64,000 bases of DNA from Paramecium pentaurelia (Eukaryota; Ciliophora; Oligohymenophorea; Peniculida; Parameciidae). Both the position numbers and the translations under genes were made by a program. Positions 12,008 to 25,000 of this stretch are shown one piece after another; the first letter of the stretch is position 1, and each line of letters begins with the position of its first letter. The stretch is taken from NCBI GenBank assembly GCA_905183005.1, contig CAJJDO010000081.1, positions 316,212-380,211 on the forward strand, read 5' to 3'. The notes below the pieces were generated by a model. The model worked only from the letters and a program-made list of their open reading frames with translations, was not told where the DNA came from and made no database searches.

Positions 12008-13304
12008 ATGAGTTGCGATATTTGTAAGAAACCCTTTAATATATTGTGGAGGAGAGATACTAAATGTAAACGTTGTAATAGAATTATTTGTACTGATTGC
12101 TCCAAATTACAGTAGGTTAGAGATATATTTAGGAATATCTGTAAAGTTTGTATGCAAGGTACAATAATATTTATACAATTAAGATTGTGAAACAATTAGA
12201 AAGATTATTTCAGAATCACTTTTAGCTTGGAATCACAATAGTTAGATTGCCAAAAAATATTGGGTCAAAGATGTTGAAATTATCAAATCAGTGTACAAAT
12301 TAAACAAAGAAATTAAATACACTAAAATAGCTAGAGATGTTAAAACAGTTCTATAAACACCAATGAATTATTCAATCTAAGAATTTTTGAATTTATTGAT
12401 ATTTAGTAATAAAGACATTGAAACAACTATAACAAATGTAATTGATACTTATGTGACTCGTAATCCATAAGTAGGCTACAATTAAAATTTAATCAAATTA
12501 ACAATATTTTTGTTATGTTTTTGTAAGGACTATGTTTGCTTAAAAATTCTAGAAGACATTTATAATAAAATACCAAAATAATACTATCCAGAGTACTAAA
12601 CAACTTAAGAATTCATTAAAGATCATGATTATATGTAACATGATGCTATTTAAGATGTTAAATTTAGATTCAAATTAGAATAAGATTAAATCATAGCAGC
12701 TAAATAATTTATTGAATCAGCTATGATGAATTATAAGAATCAATTCTTTCTTAATCTTACATTTTCTTGTGCCTTCTATATCATAGATAAACTAATATAA
12801 AGTACAGATTCAACTGATATTGATAAATTCTTTAGTGTAATCATTTAGATTAATATACATTAACTTTAAACCAAAAATTCAGAATTAGTGATAGCCAGGA
12901 CAACAACAGTAGAAGGTATAAAATAATATCAAAATTAAATGGCTAAAAAAAGATCATCTTTATATTTATCAGTAGATAAATGTACTTAAGATTCTAGAAA
13001 CTAATCATAATTATCTTGTAGGACCTTATAAAGAAAAATGGATGTTAGTGAATTCGAAGCAGATGAAAATGAAAATTTAACTCATCAATCTCCAACTTTA
13101 CTCTAATCATAAAAATAAGAAATTACAAAATTGACCTAAGAACTTTTGTCATTAGAATAATAAATTAATTAATTAAAAATTGAAAATTAATAATTAGAAG
13201 AGGCAACTGTTTAAAATACTGCAATTCTCTTTCATAATTATGAAAATGCTATAAGTGATCTCATAGATTAGACAGAAATATTATTAAAGTAATCGATAAA
13301 ATGA
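12008..13304 (+). CDS. FYVE-type zinc finger plus TBC-like domain protein
   Basis: 423 residues after one 25-nt intron (12159-12183). Residues 1-50 form a Cys-rich finger, CDICKKPF then WRRDTKCKRCNRIIC, CSKL and NICKVC: eight Cys in four pairs, as in FYVE/FYVE-like fingers, though the basic patch is RRDTKCKRC rather than RRHHCR. The centre (about 90-200) aligns by eye with a TBC Rab-GAP core: IARDVKTVLQ, a helix, then RNPQVGYNQNLIKLTIFLL and IPKQYYPEY. The glutamine finger (GYNQ) is kept, but the IxxDxxR arginine finger is absent. The carboxyl end is coiled coil. Likely role: a Rab-binding or membrane-tethering protein on phosphoinositide membranes, possibly without GAP activity (inference). 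Confidence 0.6.
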
Positions 13305-13462
13305 GTGGTTGAATATTTAATATTATATTTGAGTCACTTTTCATAACACTTAGATTCACTCAAATCTATTCCATAAATATCTTTATAAACATCTCATATT
13401 GATTTAACAATACTAGATATCAAATGTCCTCCCCATTAATAGTTAATATGAATTTTTGGATT

Positions 13463-14026
13463 TCATTCCTAATAACTTAAAATCTCTCTAAAATTTTAGA
13501 GGTATATAAAAAGATTAAAAGTTTCAATTACATTATTTTTAATAGATATGTTATCTTTTTGTTCACTCTCTTCAGTCTTTTAATATAATAAATTATTTTA
13601 TATTGTGGAAGTAGCATAGAAACTTGTTTTTAAAAATAGATAGATGGTAACAGGTTTTTAGTCATCAATTTATTTATTTTAGCATTATGATCTTATTAAG
13701 TCATATTATCTTGATAGAGTTTCAATATTGATTAATTTCTATTTTTGGAATTTCTAGTTTTCAACATGGGTTTTAGTGTTATCTTTTAGAAACTGTTCAT
13801 TTCTTTTCAAACTAGTTTTAAAATCTATATTGAAATATATGATGCATATTGTCTGTTCTTTCTTGATAAAAATAATGAATGATTTATCAATAATGTAGAA
13901 GATTGAGACCTTTATTTTTATCGAGGGTTTTCCATATATGATAGCTTTGTATTTAATATCATTGAAATAGAATTGAGGGTCTAATAAATCTATGAAATAG
14001 AATATAAAAATATCTGAAGTCAACAT
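13463..14026 (-). CDS. unknown protein
   Basis: 187 codons from an ATG (complement of 14024-14026) to TGA with no intron. The N-terminal half is rich in Ile, Phe, Tyr and Lys (KYKAIIYGKPSIKIKV, SFIIFIKKEQTICIIYF), with a beta-strand-like rhythm; the second half is Gln/Lys/Thr-rich. Protein-like sequence in the same frame continues past the stop (HINYQWGGHLI, then VYKDIYGIDLSESK), which would need an unidentified intron, so the 3' end may lie nearer 13325. No family recognised. It lies between the FYVE/TBC gene (convergent) and XRN1 (divergent, 205 nt away). Confidence 0.5.
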
Positions 14027-14231
14027 ATTGATAAAAAAATATTAAATTCTGTTTTTTTATTTCTAATCCAATCGATTGTTTAATTCTTTATTTAAAAATT
14101 TGAATTTATACATTTATACATAAAGTTTCATTTTCTTTCTTCTTCTAAACATTTTGGATAAATATAAATAATTTCTCATACAAGTATGAATTAAACATTT
14201 GGTTTTTGTATAAATTTATATATTTTAATTA

Positions 14232-17200
14232 ATGGGTGTTCCTAATTTCTATTCATGGTTAATGAGAAGGTATCCTCTATGTCTATATGAACACACTCGA
14301 GCATAAAGAGTGGATTATTTTTATTTAGATATGAACTAAATCATTTATAAGTGTGCAACTGATCCTACAGTATTATTTAAGGATCAATTAAGAGAAAGAG
14401 ATTTTGATGATGTTTGGGTTTCTATAATAAACTATTTGGATATGATAATAAATTTAGTTAATCCTTAACAATTATTATTTTTGGCATTTGATGGAGTTGC
14501 ACCACGTGCTAAAATGAATTAATAGCGTCAAAGACGATTTTAGTCATAGAAAAGATATAAGTATTTAAGTGCTCATCTTTAATAAATTGGTTTATTTCAA
14601 AAGAATGAAACATATAAAAACAATCAATTCAGTCCTGGTACTGAATTCATGACTCAATTGTATTCATATTCAAATATTAAGAAATCAATAGATTAAATTT
14701 TATATTGAGAGAAAATATTCTGAAGATCCAAAATTCAAGAATCTCAAAATCATCTTCTCTGGATGTGATGTACCAGGAGAAGGAGAACATAAACTTCTTA
14801 GTTTCATTCGTAATATGTAATTCGATCCAAATAGTGTTCATATGATTTATGGAGCAGATGCAGATTTAATTATGTTAGGTTTACTTACTTAATTGAAGAA
14901 TGTTCTCATCATTAGAGAAGATCTAAAATTTAAATAAGTTGCTAGTGCTGCTGCTAATAGAGTTATCAAAATTCCTGAATTTCTAGTAATCAATATTTCT
15001 ATGGTAAGAGAATATTTGGATTTGGAATTTACAGTTTTGAAAGATAAAATGAAAGTAGTTTATGATATCAATCGTATTATTGATGATTTTATTTTACTAT
15101 GTTTTTTTGTTGGTAATGATTTTCTACCAAGAATCTATTGTTTTGATATTAGAATAGGAACCATAGAACCTCTTGTTGACTTATTCAAAAAACATTTAAT
15201 TAATGCTAATGATTACATTGTATAAAGAGGAGATATCAATTACAAAGAATTGTTAAGTCTTTTAGAATTATTGTAAGGATTTGAGAAATTATGTATTAAT
15301 GATAGATAATAAGAAATGCTTAATTATTTAAATACTAAACATGAGAACAAGTAAATGATTGCTAAAGAAAAAGAATTGATTGATAATATTTTGAAATACT
15401 TTTCACTCCAAGAATAAACTGAAGGACGTAAATTTTATTATAAAGCCAAATGTTAAATTACTTAAGGTGATGAATTAGATCTAGAGAAATTAGAAGATAT
15501 GTGTATTAATTATATGGAAGGAATTTACTTTGTGTTATAATATTATTTCAAAGGAGTACCTTCATGGGAATGGTATTATAAATATTATTATGCTCCATTA
15601 TGTGGGGATATTGTTGGAGTTGTATCACATATAATATAACTATTATCAGATAAAGAAGAACCTATTATATTAACAAAGGGTAAACCATATCCACCATTTA
15701 AATAATTACTTAGTATCTTAACTCCAGAAAATGCTATGTTATTACCTGAACCATATGGTAAACTTTTAACAGACAAAGAGAATTCCATTCTCAGAACACC
15801 TATAGACTATTATCCTGATAATTTTGAAACTGATTCATATGGTACAATGTATGAACATTAACATATTACGAAAATTCCTTTTTTAGATTGCAATCTTGTT
15901 GAATAGGCATATAATTCAATTCATGATACAAATGATTCAAGAAATCAATAAGGATTTTCAATTTTCTATTAATATGATTCAAATTAATCATAAATATATG
16001 AATCTACTCTTCCTAAACATTTTAGTAATTTCAAATCTTGTTGTAAAAAATAGTTTATTGATATTGAAGATAAAGAATAATATTAAATTGCTTATGGATA
16101 ATAATAAATTCTTGAGTAATTTGATGATTCTTATTATATTCCTTCATTAAAAATAGTAGGTATAAAATCATCAAAATTGGTTAATATTCAATAACATGAA
16201 GATGATATGAAGAAATTTGAAAATTAATTCTTATTTTTAGAATTATAATAAGCTAAATTTGATTATGATTAATTTATTTAGGATATAATCAAAAATAAGA
16301 ATTTTGTATATTGTGGATTCCCTATTCAATAATAATGTGAAGTTCTTGCAATCCTTAGATCTGATCATTTAAATCTAATTGATGGAATTAAACTCTAATA
16401 AATATAATTACTTAAAGATTACAGTAAAAAGGATCATAATAAGATATATAAAGAAATAAGAAATAAAACCTTAAATTAATATGAGAAATTCATGAAATTA
16501 GATTGTTCAATATTTTTGATTGTCAAACAATATAAACATTATATCAGAGATAATAATAATCAATTAAGTTATCCATAAGATCAATATAGAGAATTAATAT
16601 ATCCATATGAATTTGTGTTTCCAGATCAAAAAGTTAAATTTACAATACCAAATTTTGAAGATTTTCAAATAGATAGACCAGTTGTGATATTTCATGAAAA
16701 GAAAAATGGAGCCAATGGAATCATAAAATAAATAGATAAAAAATTAACTGTTTAAATTACAGCATATCCAACCTTATTAGGATATGATTATATTCACTCA
16801 GATATTTATTATTCTTTATAAATTGTTAGTGAGAAACTTTAATGTTCAGTTAAAACATTGTTAAATTTATTAGGTAGTGTTGTTGTTAATATGTAAGATA
16901 AGGAATCAAAAATTGCAGATTAATTAGATATTGGATTAAATATTATAAATAGAACTAATAATTAATTAGTTCCTGAATTAGTTAGATTACCTTAAGCTGA
17001 TTAATATGCAACTGGATCATCAAAGTATCAAAAATTCTTAGATCTAGAATTATCTGAAAAATGTGTTACTATTTTATGCAAATACAGAAATCAATGTGCA
17101 AGAGTTTAATAATATTTAAATTAATTGAATGAAAATTTAAGAAATTAACCAATAAATGTTGAGGATCTATTTCCTAATTCACCTGATCCTAATATTGATC

Positions 17201-18168
17201 TCCTTAAAATTTATATATGGATTCTTTAATTACCTGAATCTTAATATTTATTATAAGGAAGTTCATCAAAAGTTGCTTAAATTAAGATTCATAAAAAACC
17301 CATTCTAAATAACAATATTAATATTACAACTAAAAAAGTAGATCCAGGTTTTGCTGTTTAATAAACTACTTAGACCTTTTTACCTCCATTCTTTATTAAA
17401 CATCCCACAATCCATAAAATTGGAGATAGAGTAGTGAATTTAAATTATCCCTTTGGTATATATGGTACTGTAGTTGGATTATTGGAATAAAAAGAAATTA
17501 TGGTTTAAGTATTATGGGATCAAAAGTATATAGGTTTTACTAATCTTGGTGGAAGATATGATCTATTATCTTGTTCAACCTGTAAATTTACTGAAATCTT
17601 TAATCTATCTAATGAAGATTGGAGATTAAATCTTGCTAAGAAAGGGTGTCATTAAGGTGAATTTTGGGATTTATGGACAAAAGTGTATAAACCTGACTTT
17701 AAATCAAGAGCAATTGAATTTAATGATCAATTAAAAGAATAAAATCCATTTAAACAATTAGTTGAATTACCAGTAGAAATTAAACCAAAAGTCATTACAA
17801 AAGATAAAGAAACAGCTCCTCAAGGATTAGAATTGTTATAAAAACTTGCTTAAGAATAACCTAATTTAATCACAAATTAACCTTTGTAAGGAATTAAAGA
17901 AGAATTGATTGAATAGAATGAAGATGAGGCTTAAAAATAAATAAAAAAGTTATTTTAATTGTATTAATAAATTGATTAATAATCTTAAGTAGAATAATAA
18001 AAATAACCATAAAAATAAAATGATGAAGAAAGTCTAAAAGTGTTACCTTAATAGATAGAAGAGAATGATGATAAATAGTAATTCTAATAATAAATCAAAT
18101 AATAAGTTTAACATTAATAAATTAAAAAAGTATTAACTAAAAAAAAAGATTAATAATTATAATAATGA
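14232..18168 (+). CDS. XRN1: 5'-3' exoribonuclease, XRN1 type
   Basis: 1,304 residues with one 22-nt intron (14660-14681); splicing is needed to join GTEFMTQL to YSEDPKFKNLKIIFSG. It starts at the conserved MGVPNFYSWLMRRYP. Catalytic-core motifs in order are YLDMNQIIYKC (about 31-41), QRQRRFQSQKRY, FSGCDVPGEGEHKL, GADADLIMLGL and FFVGNDFLPRI: the metal-binding Asp/Glu set of XRN nucleases. A downstream region with TIHKIGDRVVNLNYPFGIYG is a KOW/SH3-like module as in XRN1 rather than the shorter nuclear XRN2. The last 130 residues are a Gln/Lys-rich tail. Role: processive degradation of 5'-monophosphate RNA after decapping, in the cytoplasm. Its stop is 12 nt from that of the convergent membrane protein gene. 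Confidence 0.95.
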
Positions 18169-18180
18169 TAGTATAAGAAA

Positions 18181-21079
18181 TCACATATTATATAAAGTTA
18201 TTTAACTTTAAATAAATTATTTCCATTATTATTAAGGTATCTATCTTAATTGAGCCTCATAATACAATGGTTCCATCCAATACATGAAGGATTCTTTAGT
18301 TATTTCTCTAACCAATTCTTAAAATAATAATTTCTCTTCTTGCTTAAAAATGCAATTAATTATCTCCTCAAATTAGATTTTATACAAAATATCTAAGGTT
18401 GGTAAAGCTCTAATTTAAAAAATGATACCATTAAATTCTGAATTTATAATCAATTCATTTATCCCCTTGTACTATTATTATGATATTATAGATATTAACT
18501 AAATATATATAATATCAATAAAATACTTTTTATAATAGTTCTTAATATTACTTTCCACAAGGCTGATTTATAGATTTTGCAATTTCTATTTGTTTCTGTA
18601 ATTTAATTTGAATTGAACCTATATCTATCTAATTAGATTTTATAGTCTAATTTTCTCTACTATTATCTTACAGTAATTGTGGATCTCTAATAGAATATCT
18701 AACATGAAAAATTCGTTTAGGATCTTCTATTATTTATTTTTATTCTAATATTTCCTAATCATATGGAAGATTTTAGAAAGTATAATCATTCTTAGATGTT
18801 TAAGTTTATTCTCTTTAGTTTATTAGTGATTCTGGAATATATGGTATTGTATCAATTTTAGTTTTATAAGAATATCCAAATGGTAAAGGCAATGGTGGAT
18901 CAGGCAATGAAAAATGAACTGACTTCATTAATTTATAATTAAATCAAATATTTAATTTCAGATTAACTTTGAATTGATCTAGAGTAGTAATACAAGGAGG
19001 ATCAGAATTAACAGAATCACATTAAAACTCATCATCTAATGGTTCACTATTCATATTTTTATTATTATTCTCCCATTAAATAAACTGAGAGACCTCAAAA
19101 ATATCCCTAACTTCTTATCCTAACTTTCCAATCAATTTTTCATTGATTTTATCATTTTATTACAATGATTGATGCATGCGATCATAAGCCTATATTAATA
19201 TGAACAATCACCTTGAATAGTTTATAATAAGTATTTATTGTTTGATTAGACTTATTTTATTCCTCCTTACTACTTAAAGAATTTGATTTCTAATTAAAAT
19301 TTCTTAGAGTATTCCTTGCTAAATTTCTAGTAGTAATCTTTTTCTCTGCTTCTAGATTAATAACTTCTTTTGGAGCAAAATCAAATAATACTAGTTAATC
19401 TTCAGTCAACAGCAATTCTTTCAACAAATTAATTTCTTTGACCTTATCGATAATAACACAAAGATCTAAGTCTTAATTGATATTTTTGCTAAAATTTAAT
19501 ATAGTTTAATATTTACATAGCTTTTTCTAATAAAATACTATTTCTATCATAGAAGAATCTTTAACAAAACATCTAATACAAAATATATCTACAATTAAAG
19601 AAAATAGGGCAACTTCTATTTAAAATCTTTTCAATTTATTAAGTTAGATAACTTCTTCTATCAGTTATACCTAATTAGGATATAATCTTTTCTTATTCTT
19701 CTTAAAATATTTTCTATTCATTCAATTTAGTTATAAATTATTCATCTTATTTAGTGGTTTCATTCATGATTAATTATTAATTTTGATTATATTTTGGTGA
19801 CTACAATTAAAAATGTTGATTATTTGGTTTTTAAATAATTGTTCTACTTTTGGCTCTAGCAATAGTTTTTTTAATTTCCTTTCTTTATTAAGTATCTATG
19901 TTACTTGCATTTTAAATTGGGAAATCATAAACTTAATTTGCTAATTCAATCATGACTATATATAAATATATATATATGAATTTACATTAGGATTTATTAT
20001 AAAATGTAACTAAAAATCCAAAAATCATAACTACAATATTAGCAAAGCCACCAAGATATGATAGTAAATCAGCTAGATCTTGAAAATCTCTTTTAACTTA
20101 ATAAGTATATGGACTTCTTCTCATATAAATAGCAGAATATTAGGAACCACTGTTTTATACATTACTGACTCTAAAATCTCCTTATTATTTGATATTAAAT
20201 AATTGTTCTTAATTATCTTCAATATATGGGAATATATTATGATTAGTTGTTACATTATACTTTTAATAAAATACATCAGTTTCAGTTCCAGTGAGTAAGA
20301 GAAATGAAAAAAATAATTCATCATCTAAGAAAACTTATGATATATTTTTTGGTTGTAATGGATTAATAATAGTATTAGTCATATACCTAAATTAGAGAAA
20401 TAAAGAAGTACATTTTTAATCTAAATGATCTATCATTATTAAGATGATTATCTCTTTCAATTTATGTAGCACATTATGGTTTCCATGTTAGAAATTGATT
20501 ACTTTCACTTTTATTTGAACATTCAGTGACAGTTATTTTAGTAAATTAAAATACTTCACTTGTATATCCTCCTGATAATTTAATTGAATAATTGTATTGA
20601 GGACATAGCCATTCTGACAATCCTAGAGATATAAATTGATCTGTGAAATTTTAATTATTAAATATGTTTTGAAATCTGTCAATTGTACATGGTATCAAAT
20701 CTATAAATGAATCTTTTTTAATAATGGTTCCATTGCTTAATCTTGTATAGATTCTTTGTCTCAAAGTGATATTGAAGTAAGGATTAGTATTAAATTTACT
20801 TTATTCGATGGCTAATGCAAACATATAATTATCATCATTAAAAACAATGTCATCTGGATTAGCATCAAATAAAGTTTGGATATTCAAATTCACATAACTC
20901 TTATTCATAAAATCTATTATATTTTGTTAGAAAAAGAAAGCAATGACAGCAATTATTGTAATCGAAAAAATTCCTCCCATTGCTGTTTGATAAGAATCAT
21001 CCCCATTGAAGTTTAATTGGATATTTTGCCCAAAAATATCGAAATTCTTAAAAACTTTAAATGCTATTGATTATTACAT
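18181..21079 (-). CDS. ciliate-type two-region transmembrane protein
   Basis: 906 residues from seven exons. Introns on plus coordinates: 20387-20411 (25 nt), 19956-19985 (30), 19489-19516 (28), 19190-19211 (22), 18923-18967 (45, unusually long) and 18499-18526 (28). Layout: short cytosolic start (MQQSIAFKVFKNFDIFGQ), helix at about 34-52 (GGIFSITIIAVIAFFF), a long extracytosolic domain with NPDDIVFNDDNYMFALAI and YMTNTIINPLQPKN, then DLADLLSYLGGFANIVVMIFGFLVTFYN, and a Gln-rich cytosolic carboxyl half ending FMYWMEPLYYEAQL. The single-helix / beta-rich ectodomain / SxLGG helix order recurs in many ciliate putative transmembrane proteins of unknown function. An internal ATG at 19953 could suggest a separate gene, but splicing keeps one frame throughout. 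Confidence 0.75.
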
Positions 21080-21297
21080 CCTATAGATTTTTTGAACATT
21101 CAATTTTAATATATTTATATTAATACTTAAAATTAATAATACTTAACATCAAAAATGGATACAATCAAGTTGCATAAGACAAATATGCTAATAGTAAATG
21201 AATCTAAAATTTATATATATTTATAATAATTAATATAATTAGCATAATTGAATTAAGTTATTCAAATTAAGATGATTTGACTATTTATTGAAGTAAT

Positions 21298-21995
21298 ATG
21301 ACTTAAGATAGTGAACATGTAAATATTTTTATATATCTGTGGTTTTATGCCTTTTTAGTTATATGTATTAAAATAATATTAATGATAAAGTATAAATAAT
21401 ACATTATAATATTTGAAGAAGAAATAGAATTAATATTCAAGAAATTAATTAGTTATTTACTGAGTATGAAAATGAAAAATAAGTTGAAAATCAATTACTA
21501 CCATAACATGATAATGCAATTAATAACAAATTAAGATTTTCTGTTTGGAAAGAAAAAAATAAATAATAGTTTTATCTCCAAAAATCATAGTAAAATAATT
21601 TTATTAATTATTTAAGATAGATGAAACTTTATGATATTAAAACAAAGAATGAAATTGAATAAAAAATAAGAGATCATCTAAAATTAAGAAAAAAATTAAC
21701 TATTACCTTAGATATTTTTAATCAATTATTAATCTCATCTAAAGAATTATGTAAAATTAATAATAAATTTATATGTCCTTGTATTAATTCATCAAGTATA
21801 TAATGGATTATTAGAATAAATGTATTAAATTTTAACTATGAATCTAAATACAAACCTAGAATCAATGTACATAAATAGAGAACTGAAAGGGAATTGTAAA
21901 ACAAGGGATATATTCATAAATCAATAAATGAAAGGATGTTTTAAACCTTTTATACAACATATTCCAAGTTTGATGAAAAACTTAGATAATTTTGA
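21298..21995 (+). CDS. unknown protein with N-terminal membrane helix
   Basis: 222 residues after a 29-nt intron (21390-21418). Residues about 9-28 (NIFIYLWFYAFLVICIKIIL) make one membrane helix. The rest is soluble and charged: a Glu/Gln-rich linker, KIRDHLKLRKKLTITLDIF and a Cys-containing stretch KINNKFICPC. It ends YSKFDEKLRQF. Its TGA (21993-21995) is only 5 nt before the ATG of the VPS13-like gene. I could not find an intron joining the two, and a chorein domain should be at an N-terminus, so I keep them separate. An adaptor for the neighbouring lipid-transfer protein is conceivable but unproven. Family unrecognised. Confidence 0.55.
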
Positions 21996-22000
21996 TTTAT

Positions 22001-25000
22001 ATGAATTATGTATTTAAAGTTTTCGTGGCTAAATTTCTCAATCTTTATATTGAGGGATTTGGAGGCTCTTAGGTATAATTGTATTAAGGAGCATTGAATC
22101 TTTAAAAAGTTTAGCTTAAATTGTAAACTCTCAATAAATTACTTAAAGAATTATTGATTCCTTTTACAATACTCAAAGCTGATATTGAAATGCTGAAAAT
22201 AGATATTCCTTGGGCATCTTTAACTACTCAGCCTATCAAAACACATATAAGTGGTTTGAATGTAATCATACAATATAATGAATAAGAAGACATTGAAAAT
22301 TTGATCTAGGATTTATCAAAAAAATAAAATACAGAAAATAAGATATCAATTTAAGATGAGATTCGAAAACACAAAGAAATAGATGAATAAGTATTAAAAA
22401 GATTTGTAAAAAAATTATTACTTAATCTTTCTTTTGAAATTAAAGATATTTAAGTTGAGTTGCTAATTAAGCAACAATATAGATTATAAGTTGTTTGTCA
22501 ATAATTTAGTACTTCATGTTAAGAGAATTTAAGAATAAATCCTGAAGATGTTGATTAATTTCATAGAGAATTAAAAGTGGAGACATTTTTTATCAAATTG
22601 ATTCGTTTTAAGGATGATGATATTTCAAATTAGTAATTATTAGCTTTAGATTAATGTAATTCATATCTAGAAAGATCCAAAGATTCTATATATTGTCATG
22701 TTGAATTTAATAACTTCAATATTATCTTAGATAAAGACATTGTATTATTGGCAAATGATGCTATGGATAAACATACTTAATTATAATAATTAGTTCAAAA
22801 TAAGTTAAATGAATTCAAAATTCAACCTATTCATGAGAATTTCATTTTCAGAGATATTACAACTGTAAGTAAGGGAATTCATTTATCTATATTCTCTAAT
22901 AATCTATTTATTCAATCATAATAATTAACATTATTTATTTAATAATGTAATATTTGTGCTAAATCATTTTTATAGTAAATGTTATATAAATTAAGCTTTG
23001 AGGAAATACATGTAATAATATTTATTATATATATATTTAGATTAAATATAATGGACTTAAGATTGTTCAATTGACTAAATAAGATAGTAATGAGTTTAGT
23101 ATATGGCCAGAATTGCACAATCAAGATGCAGATAAAGTAAGCATTCTTCTAATTGTAGTAATAAATTATTATAGAAATCGCACAAAATTAAAGTGATAGA
23201 ATGAAATTGATAGAGCAAAAGTTATTTCTTTAAATAGAATTTATTCATCTTGAAGTAGATATTCAACATTTATTATAAAATTCATAAGCAATCTTAAATC
23301 ACATTTAAAGTTATTAATGTTTTATACCTCCTCAATAATAATAATAAATATCAACTAAAAGTCAAACTCATATCAAATCTCTTTAAAAAAAGTTAACATT
23401 TAAAATGAATATTATGAAAAATAAATTAACTCTTAATGTATCTGGAATAACATAATTTTAATTATTATTTCAAAGTTAAACTCATATTGGAATGTATTAA
23501 AAGAAAGATAAAATTAAAAATATTGAATTGAAACATAATTAATTATAATTTCATTTATTTGATTAAAATTAGCATCTTTTAGTATCTCTAAATGGATTTA
23601 ATGCTATTTTTGATTATTTCAAATAAATTGAATTAAATATTTAACTTTCATAAGTTTAAATAAGAATCTAAAAAAATACATTTGCATAATTAATATCATT
23701 ATAAAAAATTATGGAAACTGAAAAATTTGTATAAAATGATTCAATTTAAAATAAATAAGTATAAAATAATTAATAACATCATAAAAATATTAAATTTACA
23801 GCATTAATGGAGAGATGCTAAATAGATTTTGGATAATGTATAAAGATTAATAATTATGTATCTTTTATTACTCTTAACATTAAATAATTGAATTTACAAT
23901 TATTATTAATTGAAAATAATGCACATCATTTAGAATTGAAATCTAATTTTAATTTATGGACTACTCATCCTTTATAGAAAAAAAGTTGTAAAATTACTAA
24001 TGTAAATATTATTAATCTATTTTAAGACTATTAAATGTAAATTATTATGGAATAAAATAATTGATTCTAATTAATAAGATTCTTAAAATATTCTTTAGAT
24101 TTAAAATGCTGTTGAAATCAAATTATCTTAATTAACAATATCAAATATATTAAATACAATAAATTTATTAAGTGGATTAGATGTTGTTAGTGTAATTAGA
24201 AATAAAACAAAAAAGAAAATATTACTTAAGATTATAAATGTTTAAACTAAAAATGTATAATCATTCACACTTGAAACTGAAGATTCTACATTGCTTTCAT
24301 CATTATATGACAATCTTTAAGGTTATTTATATTTATATATTTTATATAGATCCTAAAGATTATCCTACATATTAAATCTAATTAGGCTTAGAAATTAATG
24401 AATCTTTATAATTTTGGTCTTCAGCTTATCCATTTCATTTATCCAAATAATATTTTAATAAATTTGTATTAATTGATGAAATAGATCAACAAGAACATGA
24501 TATTTTTCTAAAGGCTGTTAATAATGAATTTATTTTAACTTAATAGGATAGATAAAATACAGATTTATAGACAGTTGCAGAACCAACTATAGAAAATTAA
24601 TCTGATTATTTATTAACATTTAAAACTGGAAGTGTTGAATGTTTTTAAATAGAGGGAAATTCTAAAAAGGTTTTTCATACAAAATTAACAGAATAAAATA
24701 CAATTACATTAATATTAAGTATTATAATGATTTTATTTTTATAGTGACTGAAAATCAATAAGAAATAAAATTTAATTTAAAAGAAGTGATTTAACAAAAG
24801 ACTGTTTTATCATTTAATTTTGTAAAAATAGATAATAATTTTTATAATGTGCTTCTTTCATTTGAATTAGTAAAAGATCCTAAAGGATAATATTTTTAGA
24901 AAGTCATAATAAAACCATTTCTTATTATTGTTAACTTACTTCCATGGAATTTTAGTATTGGAAATGCATAATTTATAAATTTACCTATAAGTGTTGATGT

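Noticed and set aside
18181..19953. Separate gene starting at the ATG at 19953 (minus)
   Set aside because: The upstream transmembrane exon continues in frame into this ATG, directly or after removing a typical 30-nt intron, so it is one gene.
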